A stretch of DNA of 6,868 nt from an uncultured Bacteroidales bacterium (GCA_937884015.1 CALGBV010000234.1:1-6868), one strand, 5' to 3'. Shown: positions 1 through 5,907, counted from the first letter of the stretch. Made by a program: numbers and translations. The notes: generated from the letters alone by a model not told the origin.

Positions 1-597
1 CCTATTTTCCCCAATAGGTATATCGATTATCTCTTCTATGTTTGTCTTTCCGGTTTCTTCTATTGTTTGTGCAAAGAAAGTGAAGTTGACCTTTCCATAG
101 TGCCTTTGTTCCATGAAGTGTGGATGTTCCTCGAAATTGATGCGTTTGCTGTGTTCCAGCACGAACATGCCGTTTTCTCTCAACAGGTTGTTTTCAAAAA
201 TCGCTTGCACAAGTTGCTCGTAATCAACGTTATCGTAAGGCGGGTCGGCGAAAATCAAGTCGTACTGCGCCTTGTTGCTGGCAACAAAACGATACACGTC
301 GGAGCGCACAGCGAGCAGTTCTTTCATGTCAAGTTTGCTGGCGGTTTCACGAATGAACTTCACGCAACCGGGGTCGATGTCGACGGAGACTACCTTCGGG
401 CAGCCTCGCGAAACGAGTTCGTAGGAAATGTTGCCTGTGCCGGCAAACATGTCTAAGGCCTCAATCTCCTCAAAATCATAATAGTTCTCTAAAATATTGA
501 ACAGGCTTTCCTTGGCCATGTCGGTCGTCGGACGCACCGGCAGGTTGGTCGGCGCAACAATTTGTCTTCTCTGGTATTTTCCTCTTATGATTCGCAT
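1..597 (-). CDS. rsmD: 16S rRNA (guanine-966-N2)-methyltransferase RsmD, C-terminus cut by window edge
   Basis: RsmD methylates N2 of G966 in 16S rRNA during 30S assembly, using S-adenosylmethionine. My translation starts at the ATG at 597-595 (MRIIRGKY) and stays open for 199 codons to the left edge with no stop. Visible family marks are the N-terminal substrate-side motif RPTTDMAKESLFNIL (residues 22-36), the SAM-binding motif LDMFAGTG (48-55), an acidic residue pair after the second strand (VDID, 72-75), and the catalytic DPPY (118-121). The usual family end, around YGKVNFTFF (167-175), is followed by at least 24 more residues rich in Glu and Ile, so this copy has a C-terminal tail. The start overlaps the end of the upstream DUF3822 gene by 13 bp in another frame, which suggests translational coupling in one operon. 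Identification is firm; the true end is outside the window. Confidence 0.93.
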   Translation of the reverse strand, partial: MRIIRGKYQRRQIVAPTNLPVRPTTDMAKESLFNILENYYDFEEIEALDMFAGTGNISYELVSRGCPKVVSVDIDPGCVKFIRETASKLDMKELLAVRSDVYRFVASNKAQYDLIFADPPYDNVDYEQLVQAIFENNLLRENGMFVLEHSKRINFEEHPHFMEQRHYGKVNFTFFAQTIEETGKTNIEEIIDIPIGENR

Positions 598-1454
598 TGC
601 AAAACTTGGTATGGAATGTAATAGTATTGGCTCGGTATCTCTTTCAATGCCTCGCTGACTTGAATTGAATTGCTGTTTTCGATGAAACGTATGTCTTTGA
701 TGTATCTTTCGCATAGTTTCATGATTTCCGAGTTGCCTAAAATCATGCCTGAAACGCTGACTGTAGTTTCTTCGGCAGACATTTTCTGTTGCTCAATGGC
801 AAACATCAGGAAATAAAGGAAATCGTCTTTAGTGTTAAATTTGAAGTTGTTAAAGAATGAAAGATTCCCGTTTTTGAAAACGGCCATATCGAAACTGCGG
901 TTCTTGACGTATAAATAGATGTGTGTTATGGCATTGAATTTGGCTAAGTTGGAAACCTGTCTGAGAAAAACGCTGCTTTCATGGACGATTTTGGCATCGG
1001 GCCAGGCTCCTTTGATTTTTTCAATCAGATAATTCGGGACCGAATAAATGCCATGACATTCATTTTCAGACAGATTGTCGTTCAAGATGAAGGCATTTTG
1101 TGGGAGCGTATGAAGAAATTCCAAATACTTGGATGATTCGCTTTCGTCAAACAGTTCGTTTGGAATCAAGGCGTAGTTTCGGTTTCCGATAATACAAGTT
1201 GTGGATTGGAACTTTTTGCCGTTTAACTTGTTGAGGGCGAGTGCTTTTTCAAATGTGCTGAAAATGTCTTTTTCGTCCGTCAAGTCATCCGACAGATAGG
1301 ATTCCATGGCTATGATGACGTTTGTGCCGGCATCCATAATGAGATACGAAAAGCCACCCAATGTGAATTGGATGGCTATTCTGTATTCTTGTGTCTTGCC
1401 GACATCAAAACCCTCATCAAACTTGCTGATATAAGGATGTAATGACGTCGTCAT
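585..1454 (-). CDS. DUF3822 family protein, likely catalytically dead actin-like fold
   Basis: A 289-residue protein recognised as DUF3822 from its overall pattern, the ALIPNELFDE segment (residues 95-104) and its position directly upstream of rsmD, an arrangement common in Bacteroidales. From memory, a Bacteroides member of this family has a crystal structure with an actin-like ATPase fold; its function is unknown. The second-half pattern fits a PilM/FtsA-like subdomain: a strand pair with a turn (MAVFKNGNLSFF, 190-201), a long helix, then TVSVSGMILGN (231-241) where active members carry a Gly-Gly adenosine loop. The Asp-Ile-Gly phosphate motif expected before the hairpin is replaced by YVKNRSFD (182-189), so I infer that nucleotide binding is lost or altered. 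There is no signal peptide or membrane segment, so it is probably cytoplasmic. It starts 11 bp after the membrane-protein gene ends and overlaps rsmD by 13 bp. The role is not established. Confidence 0.8.
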   Translation of the reverse strand: MTTSLHPYISKFDEGFDVGKTQEYRIAIQFTLGGFSYLIMDAGTNVIIAMESYLSDDLTDEKDIFSTFEKALALNKLNGKKFQSTTCIIGNRNYALIPNELFDESESSKYLEFLHTLPQNAFILNDNLSENECHGIYSVPNYLIEKIKGAWPDAKIVHESSVFLRQVSNLAKFNAITHIYLYVKNRSFDMAVFKNGNLSFFNNFKFNTKDDFLYFLMFAIEQQKMSAEETTVSVSGMILGNSEIMKLCERYIKDIRFIENSNSIQVSEALKEIPSQYYYIPYQVLQCES

Positions 1455-1465
1455 TCAAACCATCA

Positions 1466-2083
1466 TTAGAGTTGGTCCCAGTTGCCTTCCGTTGAGGCTT
1501 CTTCCAATGAACCGACCTTCATGCCGGCATATCTGTTGATGGCTTCCTTTTCGGCCTTTGCGTTGCGGACTCTCTGTTCGTCAAGACCTTTCAGATAGAC
1601 TTCGTAAGGAGTCTGGGCTTGGAACACGGGAACGTTGATACCGCTGCGCTGGATGGTTGTAGCTTCAAGTTCAAATTCTTGGGTAGGATCGCTGAATGGA
1701 ACAGTGCGGAGTTCGGCAATATTGAAGCCGTCGCGTTTTCCAAAGAGTGAGTCGATGACTTTCACGAAACCCAAAGTGTCGTTGATGGTCTTGGTGAAAG
1801 TGGTGTCTTCCGGGTCAGGAATGATGTTCACAATCGGGATTTCAGCCGTTTGGCAGAAACTGATCAGGGTATCGAAACTTCCTGTGTAGCAGTTGTTTGC
1901 CTGCTTGTACTGGATTTCAATGTCGCGGATGTCTTTCAAACGTTGAATGACTTGCTCTTCACGGGCTTTCTGTGCCTTACCGAATTTGATAGGAGCCTGA
2001 ATGCTCTGGACGACCTTAATGGCTAAAAAGACTACAACAGCGAAAAGAACGATGTTGATGAGTACGTTTGTTCCTTTTTTCAT
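1466..2083 (-). CDS. Single-pass membrane protein with pilin-like N-terminal region, function unknown
   Basis: A 205-residue protein with a short basic N-terminus (MKKGTN), one hydrophobic segment (about residues 7-27) and a large domain that should face the periplasm. Residues 45-77 (VIQRLKDIRDIEIQYK, then NNCYTGSFDTLISFC) resemble the first part of type II/IV pilin-like proteins, where a transmembrane helix runs into an amphipathic helix and a 'YTGSFDTL' loop. There is no clear prepilin peptidase site (no Gly-Phe/Thr-Leu before the helix), so processing like a true pilin is doubtful. C65 and C77 could form a disulfide. The C-terminal region (about 160-195) is highly charged and predicted helical, and the protein ends in an acidic tail. 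Similar proteins occur beside DUF3822 in Bacteroidales as far as I recall. It is the first gene of the operon, with a good promoter upstream. A PilN/GspL-like partner of the actin-fold neighbour is possible but unproven. Confidence 0.75.
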   Translation of the reverse strand: MKKGTNVLINIVLFAVVVFLAIKVVQSIQAPIKFGKAQKAREEQVIQRLKDIRDIEIQYKQANNCYTGSFDTLISFCQTAEIPIVNIIPDPEDTTFTKTINDTLGFVKVIDSLFGKRDGFNIAELRTVPFSDPTQEFELEATTIQRSGINVPVFQAQTPYEVYLKGLDEQRVRNAKAEKEAINRYAGMKVGSLEEASTEGNWDQL

Positions 2084-2124
2084 ATTACAATTATTTGATA
2101 TTTGCTTTATACAATAAGTGGCTG

Positions 2125-2158
2125 CAAATTTATTGATTTTTCGTTTATGTTGGTCAAA
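2125..2158 (-). promoter_or_regulatory. Bacteroidota-type promoter for the pilin-like/DUF3822/rsmD operon
   Basis: On the minus strand TAAATTTG (2132-2125) matches the Bacteroidota -7 consensus TAnnTTTG exactly. A TTTG (2158-2155) lies 22 bases upstream in the place of the -33 element, slightly wider than the usual spacing. Transcription would begin near 2118, giving a leader of about 35 bases before the ATG at 2083. The 90-bp gap it sits in separates the two minus-strand operons. This is a motif match only. Confidence 0.6.
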
Positions 2159-2173
2159 AAAATGCGCTTTGTT

Positions 2174-2575
2174 TTAAAAATGAATTTTATGGTAATCTAA
2201 ATATTTGTCGTCTAAATACTTACGTATTTTATCGGCAATGATAATGAAAATGCCAAGTTCCTTTTTTTGAAACCAATCAAGTGCATCTTCATAATTATTA
2301 ATGGCGCGCGACAACAAAAGAAGTAGTTCGAAGTGGTTTTTTTGCAGCCATTCCTGGGCTGGTTTTTCTTCGTCGATGGCGCTGTCCAAGGCTGCAAACT
2401 GCGGATAGCCGTTGTTGAGCAACCAGTCTTTGGCACCCGAATCGCCTTGAATGGCATGGCTTAGAGCGCCCAATTCGGGATAACCGTTGCGCATGAGCCA
2501 CTCGAAAAATTCTTCTCCGCCCGCATCGAAAGTGCAGGCAAAAGCCATCAGTATTTTCACTGGATAATTCTCCAT
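2174..2575 (-). CDS. Small protein of four 25-residue tryptophan repeats, function unknown
   Basis: A 133-residue protein of no family I can name. After a short lead (residues 1-20) it consists of four repeats with Trp at 26, 51, 76 and 101, an exact 25-residue period. The consensus is roughly [acidic]-x-x-W-L-x-x-N-G-Y-P-x-L-x-x-L-x-x-A-I followed by a short acidic linker. Copies 1 and 2 keep NGYP, copy 3 has NHFE and copy 4 has KELG, so the repeat decays toward the C-terminus. Each unit reads as two short amphipathic helices, suggesting a small alpha-solenoid of the kind used for protein binding. No signal peptide is seen; the tail after residue 118 is charged. Its ATG overlaps the stop of the radical SAM gene (TAATG), so the two are almost certainly translated together. 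It may be a partner or accessory of that enzyme; this is inference from gene order. Confidence 0.7.
   Translation of the reverse strand: MENYPVKILMAFACTFDAGGEEFFEWLMRNGYPELGALSHAIQGDSGAKDWLLNNGYPQFAALDSAIDEEKPAQEWLQKNHFELLLLLSRAINNYEDALDWFQKKELGIFIIIADKIRKYLDDKYLDYHKIHF
2213..2512 (-). repeat. Four 75-bp coding repeats (25 residues each)
   Basis: The DNA encoding residues 22-121 of the small repeat protein. The four Trp codons fall 75 bp apart, with the first at 2500-2498 and the last at 2275-2273. Periodicity is clear at protein level but the nucleotide copies have diverged, so this is an old duplication rather than a recent tandem expansion. Confidence 0.75.
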
Positions 2576-3351
2576 TATGCGTAGATTTCGGTTTCGATGC
2601 CTAATGATTTCACTTTTTCAGCAATGGTTTCCATTTCCGCTTTGCTGATTTTTTCAAGGTTTTCTTCTGGCGTTGCACGTTCGATGACATACATCATGAC
2701 ACGTTTCGGACGGATTGCTTTCAGATGTTCAATCCATTGATTCACTTCGTTTTCCGTTGTATTGTCAATCACTTTTCCGTTGTGTTCGCCACGAAGGAAA
2801 AGCGTCTGAATGGTCAGATTGCCGTTGAAACGTTTCAACTGCTCAATGTATTTCTCCAGGTCAAATTTAAAGTTCGGCAGATTGATGGCTTCAATACATT
2901 CCTTAGTGCCGCCATCGAGTTTCACAATGTTGTTCTCAATCTTGTTTAAGGCGTTGAAAACCTTATCATTGCCAATCATTGTGCCGTTGGTCAGCACGCT
3001 GATGACGGCTTTTGGACAGTATAAATCCCTCAGCCTGATGACCATGTCGACGATTTCGGCAAACTGCGGATGCAAAGTCGGTTCGCCGTTACCTGAAAAT
3101 GTTATGCTTTCTGGTTCTATCGTTGTGCCTTTCAGCTCTTTAAGTTTGCGCTCCAAGGCTTCTTCGATGGCTTCCTTGTTGGGCTTGATAAGGCGTGTGG
3201 CTTTTTCGTCATCATTCCAACCACATTCGCAATAGATGCAGTTGAAGGAGCAGATTTTGCCTGCCTTAGGCATCAGATTGACACCGAGTGAAATGCCTAA
3301 CCGTCTGCTTTTCAGCGGACCAAAGACCAAATCATTGAATAAAATACCCAT
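2575..3351 (-). CDS. Radical SAM enzyme, COG0731-like, substrate unknown
   Basis: A 258-residue radical SAM protein. The opening FGPLKSRRLGISLGVNLMP (residues 10-28) is typical of bacterial proteins grouped with the wybutosine-related Fe-S oxidoreductases (COG0731), whose bacterial members have no settled function. The [4Fe-4S] cluster motif is C34-SFN-C38-IY-C41 (CX3CX2C), with an extra C43 just after. GNGEPTLHP (87-95) is the SAM-binding Gly/Glu motif, LTNGT (120-124) the next core strand, and KLDGG (144-148) and QTLFLRG (182-188) complete the barrel pattern. The length suits a bare radical SAM barrel; no auxiliary cluster domain or extra cysteine block is seen at the C-terminus. It is the first gene of a two-gene operon, overlapping the repeat protein by one base. 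The chemistry is inferred to be cleavage of SAM to a 5'-deoxyadenosyl radical; the substrate cannot be read from the sequence. Confidence 0.88.
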   Translation of the reverse strand: MGILFNDLVFGPLKSRRLGISLGVNLMPKAGKICSFNCIYCECGWNDDEKATRLIKPNKEAIEEALERKLKELKGTTIEPESITFSGNGEPTLHPQFAEIVDMVIRLRDLYCPKAVISVLTNGTMIGNDKVFNALNKIENNIVKLDGGTKECIEAINLPNFKFDLEKYIEQLKRFNGNLTIQTLFLRGEHNGKVIDNTTENEVNQWIEHLKAIRPKRVMMYVIERATPEENLEKISKAEMETIAEKVKSLGIETEIYA

Positions 3352-3368
3352 TTTCCCTAAAATTTTGG

Positions 3369-3376
3369 CAAAGATA
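3369..3376 (-). promoter_or_regulatory. -7 promoter box for the radical SAM operon
   Basis: TATCTTTG on the minus strand matches the Bacteroidota TAnnTTTG box and is followed by C as is common. I find no TTTG at the right distance upstream. Transcription would start near 3362, only about 10 bases before the ATG at 3351, so the mRNA leader would be very short. Confidence 0.5.
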
Positions 3377-3421
3377 CAACCTCTTGCGGTATTTGCTGGA
3401 TAATATTTGCTAAAAAGTTGC

Positions 3422-3429
3422 TATTTTTG
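3422..3429 (+). promoter_or_regulatory. -7 promoter box for the amn-holA operon
   Basis: TATTTTTG matches TAnnTTTG, followed by CA. TTTG copies at 3392-3395 and 3406-3409 are at 26 and 12 bases, neither at the expected spacing. The predicted start near 3436 leaves a leader of about 10 bases before the ATG at 3446, and argues against the upstream in-frame ATG at 3407, which lies before the box. Confidence 0.5.
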
Positions 3430-3445
3430 CAGAAAAGTTTTGATA

Positions 3446-4216
3446 ATGAAAACGAAACAGGAAATCGTTGAAAACTGGCTCCCGCGCTATACGGGTTTGC
3501 CGTTGGAGAAATTTGGAAAATACATTCTTCTGACTAATTTTCAGAATTATGTGGATATGTTTGCCGATTGGCAGGGCGTTGAGGTGGTCGGCCGCGACAA
3601 GTCGATGCCGTGCGCTACCGATGGCGAAATCACGATTGTCAATTTCAGCATGGGCAGTGCCAACGCTGCCACAATCATGGATTTGTTGAGCGCGATTCAG
3701 CCGAAAGCTGTTCTTTTCCTTGGAAAATGCGGCGGCGTGAAACGCAAAAACCGTGTTGGCGATCTCATTCTTCCTATTGCTGCCATTCGTGGTGAAGGTA
3801 CTTCAAACGACTATTTCCCGCCAGAGGTCCCGGCTTTGCCTGCTTTCAGTCTTGAAAAGGCAATCTCCACAACCATAAGGGATTATGGCCGCGATTATTG
3901 GACGGGAACGGTATACACGACCAACCGCCGCGTTTGGGAACACGATGATAATTTCAAGGATTATCTGCGCAAAATCCGCTGCATGGCGGTCGATATGGAG
4001 ACGGCGACTATCTTCTCCGTCGGTTTTTATAATGAAATCCCGACAGGTGCTTTATTGCTCGTTTCTGACCAGCCTATGACGCCCGAAGGTGTCAAGACGG
4101 AAGAGAGCGACAAGCGCGTCAGCAAGAATTTCGTTGGTGAACATTTGCGTATCGGCATTGATTCGTTACGTCAGCTAATCAACAATGGAATGACGGTCAA
4201 GCACTTGAAATACTGA
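3446..4216 (+). CDS. amn: AMP nucleosidase, short Bacteroidota form
   Basis: A 256-residue member of the PNP/UDP phosphorylase superfamily. AMP nucleosidase hydrolyses AMP to adenine and ribose 5-phosphate in the cytoplasm, helping control adenylate levels. The sequence follows the Bacteroides-type enzyme closely: WLPRYTG (11-17), NFSMGSANAA (66-75), FLGKCGG (91-97), RGEGTSNDYFPPEVPALP (115-132), TVYTTNRRVWEHD (155-167), the ribose-binding VDMETATIF (182-190, E185) and the catalytic SDQP (207-210, D208). The E. coli enzyme is about 480 residues with an extra N-terminal domain; that domain is absent here, as in other Bacteroidota copies. I chose the ATG at 3446 (MKTKQEIV) over the in-frame ATG at 3407 because homology starts there and the likely promoter lies between the two. 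holA follows 27 bp after the stop, so the two are probably co-transcribed. Confidence 0.92.
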   Translation: MKTKQEIVENWLPRYTGLPLEKFGKYILLTNFQNYVDMFADWQGVEVVGRDKSMPCATDGEITIVNFSMGSANAATIMDLLSAIQPKAVLFLGKCGGVKRKNRVGDLILPIAAIRGEGTSNDYFPPEVPALPAFSLEKAISTTIRDYGRDYWTGTVYTTNRRVWEHDDNFKDYLRKIRCMAVDMETATIFSVGFYNEIPTGALLLVSDQPMTPEGVKTEESDKRVSKNFVGEHLRIGIDSLRQLINNGMTVKHLKY

Positions 4217-4243
4217 TAGTTGAATTTCAATATTTCTGAAAAA

Positions 4244-5248
4244 ATGACGTATCAGGAGATTATTTCCGACATTCGCAAGAAGAAGTTTGCACCTGTTTAT
4301 TTTTTGATGGGTGAGGAACCTTATTTTATTGATTTGATTTCCGATATCATTGAAGATGAGGCACTTGATGAAGCTGATAAGGCTTTCAACCAAATTGTTG
4401 TGTATGGCCGCGATGTGGATGTGGAAGCAGTTGCAAGTCACGCTCGCAGTTTCCCGATGATGGGTGACAAAATGGTTGTCATCGTCAAGGAAGCGCAGGA
4501 CCTGAAAAATGTCGAAGATTTTGAGAAATACCTGGATGCCATTCCTGAAACGACGATTTTAGTGTTTGCATATAAGTACAAGAAGCTGGACAAGCGCAAG
4601 TCGTTTGCAAAACAGATTGATAAGCGTGGCATCTTGTTTGAGTCCAAAAAGTTGTATGACAATAACATACCATCTTGGATCCGTGAACGTCTGAAAGAAT
4701 CGGGTTACACTATTTCACCGAAAGCGGAACAGATGCTGGCCGATTTTTTGGGCACGGATTTGCATAAAATCAACAACGAACTGACCAAGCTGACCATTGC
4801 TGTTCCGAAAGGGAAACGCATCGAGGACATTGACATTGAGCGGAATATCGGCATCTCCAAAGATTTCAATGTGTTTGAGCTGCAGAATGCCATTGGTTCT
4901 CGTGATGTATTGAAAGCCAATCAGATAGTGAATTATTTCGGCGATAATGCCAAGGAAAATCCGCTGTTGGTGACGGCCATCACTTTGTATGGTTATTTCA
5001 CGAAATTGCTCAAGGGCCATTATACCACCGACAGGTCGAGAAACGGCTTGGCAATGGCTTTGGGCGTGAATCCATTTTTTCTCAATGATTACATGACCGC
5101 CATGAGTAATTATTCCATTGCCGATTGCGTGCGCTGCATTGCCATTTTGCGTGAATTTGACTTGAAGGCGGTCGGCTACAACAATGGCGATGTCAACGAG
5201 AAGGATTTGTATAGGGAAATGATTTTCAGAATATTACATAATTGTTGA
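4244..5248 (+). CDS. holA: DNA polymerase III delta subunit (clamp loader)
   Basis: HolA is the delta subunit of the clamp loader, which opens the beta sliding clamp and helps load it onto primed DNA. This copy is 334 residues, normal for the family. The N-terminal AAA+-like domain starts with PVYFLMGEEPYFID (17-30), the degenerate nucleotide-fold motif of delta, followed by SFPMMGDKMVVIVKEAQDL (69-87), which belongs to the clamp-contact side of domain I. The lid region GYTISPKAEQMLADFLG (154-170) with DLHKINNELTKL (172-183) and the collar domain beginning FNVFELQNAIGSRD (208-221) are also clear. No intact Walker A lysine motif is expected or seen. The ATG at 4244 is preferred over an in-frame TTG at 4220, because family homology begins at MTYQEII and ATG is the normal start. 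It lies 27 bp after amn and probably shares its transcript. Confidence 0.93.
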   Translation: MTYQEIISDIRKKKFAPVYFLMGEEPYFIDLISDIIEDEALDEADKAFNQIVVYGRDVDVEAVASHARSFPMMGDKMVVIVKEAQDLKNVEDFEKYLDAIPETTILVFAYKYKKLDKRKSFAKQIDKRGILFESKKLYDNNIPSWIRERLKESGYTISPKAEQMLADFLGTDLHKINNELTKLTIAVPKGKRIEDIDIERNIGISKDFNVFELQNAIGSRDVLKANQIVNYFGDNAKENPLLVTAITLYGYFTKLLKGHYTTDRSRNGLAMALGVNPFFLNDYMTAMSNYSIADCVRCIAILREFDLKAVGYNNGDVNEKDLYREMIFRILHNC

Positions 5249-5353
5249 GGCACTGGGTAAAGAAAGATTGAAAAAATGGCTCAAAAAGTTCAAGAATTGG
5301 ACGCGCGAAGCGCATTTTAATCAATTTTGAACATATTATAAAAAATACTGAAA
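5249..5353. other. holA-dtd intergenic spacer
   Basis: A 105-bp gap without a convincing gene. It holds the inverted repeat described separately. I find no TAnnTTTG box just upstream of dtd, so dtd may be read from the amn-holA transcript. A 14-codon frame opens at 5276 but nothing supports its expression. Confidence 0.5.
5288..5332. repeat. Bulged inverted repeat with inner GCGC hairpin
   Basis: GTTCAAGAATTG (5288-5299) pairs with CAATTTTGAAC (5322-5332) over 11 bp with one bulged G at 5294. Inside it GCGC-GAA-GCGC (5303-5313) forms a small second hairpin. The sequence after the right arm is ATATTATAAAAAATAC, which lacks the T-run of a standard intrinsic terminator. It ends 21 bases before the dtd start, so it could be a leader structure for dtd or a weak transcript end for holA. 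The structure is read by eye, without a folding energy. Confidence 0.45.
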
Positions 5354-5806
5354 ATGAGAATTGTAGCGCAAAGGGTTTCAAGAGCATCGGTCACGATTGG
5401 AGGAAAACTGAAATCCGAAATAGGGAAGGGAATGATGGTTTTGCTCGGCATTGAAGATGCTGACAATGAGGAAGATGTGGAGTGGCTTTGCACCAAGTTG
5501 TCGAAGATGCGCATTTTTGGCGATGAAAATGATGCCATGAATCTGGACATCAATCAGATTGAAGGTTCGTTTTTGGTTGTGAGTCAGTTTACACTCCATG
5601 CCATGACGAAAAAAGGCAACCGCCCGAGTTTCATCCGTGCGGCTCGCCCCGAAAAGGCAATTCCGCTTTATGAATTGTTTTTGAGCAAGTTGGCTGAAAT
5701 TTCAGGTCGCGAAGTGCAGTGTGGCGAGTTTGGCGCCATGATGGATGTCGAACTGATTAACGATGGTCCGGTTACGATTATCATGGATTCCAAGAACCGC
5801 GAATGA
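5354..5806 (+). CDS. dtd: D-aminoacyl-tRNA deacylase
   Basis: DTD removes D-amino acids (and glycine misloaded on tRNA-Ala) from tRNAs, a proofreading step that keeps D-residues out of proteins. The 150-residue length is typical. Family marks are the N-terminal MRIVAQRVSRASV (1-13), KMRIFGDE (51-58), the active-site strand SQFTL (77-81, with S77, Q78 and T80) followed by TKKGNRPSF (85-93), and NDGPVT (136-141), which contains the Gly-cis-Pro pair (G138-P139) that excludes L-aminoacyl groups. No residue expected at the active site is missing. It lies 105 bp after holA, beyond a structured spacer, and 152 bp before rbfA. No Shine-Dalgarno sequence precedes the ATG at 5354, as is common in this phylum. 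Confidence 0.95.
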   Translation: MRIVAQRVSRASVTIGGKLKSEIGKGMMVLLGIEDADNEEDVEWLCTKLSKMRIFGDENDAMNLDINQIEGSFLVVSQFTLHAMTKKGNRPSFIRAARPEKAIPLYELFLSKLAEISGREVQCGEFGAMMDVELINDGPVTIIMDSKNRE

Positions 5807-5817
5807 ATGGATTTTGT

Positions 5818-5825
5818 TACTTTTG
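5818..5825 (+). promoter_or_regulatory. Possible -7 promoter box for rbfA and the ABC permease
   Basis: TACTTTTG fits TAnnTTTG and is followed by CA, but no TTTG is present at the -33 distance. It lies 12 bp after the dtd stop. If used, transcription would begin near 5832 and the rbfA leader would be about 127 bases, including the whole heptad palindrome and the AT-rich array. Confidence 0.4.
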
Positions 5826-5835
5826 CATCGTATAT

Positions 5836-5907
5836 GGTTCTCAGTTATCGGTTTACAGTTTTCAGTAATCGGTAAACCGAAAACTGATAACTGAAAACCG
5901 ATAACCA
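5836..5907. repeat. Head-to-head array of nine degenerate 7-bp units forming a 62-bp near-palindrome
   Basis: The consensus unit is AC[CT]G followed by three mostly A/T bases. On the minus strand five units run from 5873 down to 5839: ACCGATT, ACTGAAA, ACTGTAA, ACCGATA, ACTGAGA. On the plus strand four units run from 5876 to 5903: ACCGAAA, ACTGATA, ACTGAAA, ACCGATA. Each side ends in a partial ACC. The two halves meet at 5874-5875 and pair from 5844-5874 to 5875-5905, with the outer 11 bp perfect and only a few inner mismatches. As RNA or single-stranded DNA this would form one long hairpin. It resembles in style the tandem heptanucleotide repeats known from cyanobacteria, but I cannot assign it to a named family. 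Confidence 0.8.

Noticed and set aside
67..456. 129-codon plus-strand open frame opposite rsmD
   Set aside because: It lies wholly inside the well-supported rsmD gene on the other strand and its product resembles no known protein; it reflects rsmD codon use.
1466..2083. True type IV pilin or pseudopilin
   Set aside because: The overall shape is similar, but no prepilin peptidase cleavage motif or Glu at the fifth position of the helix is visible, and no pilus assembly genes are nearby.
2150..2173. Intrinsic terminator after the repeat-protein gene
   Set aside because: There is a run of seven T on the minus strand (2162-2156) just past the stop, but I find no stable hairpin before it.
2810..3235. 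141-codon plus-strand open frame opposite the radical SAM gene
   Set aside because: It is antisense to the clear radical SAM motifs and has no promoter or recognisable domains.
3407..3445. Upstream in-frame ATG for amn
   Set aside because: It lies before the likely -7 box at 3422-3429, and similarity to the family begins at the ATG at 3446.
5276..5320. 14-codon open frame (MAQKVQELDARSAF) between holA and dtd
   Set aside because: It overlaps the inverted repeat and shows no regulatory codon run, as a leader peptide would; at this length it is expected by chance.
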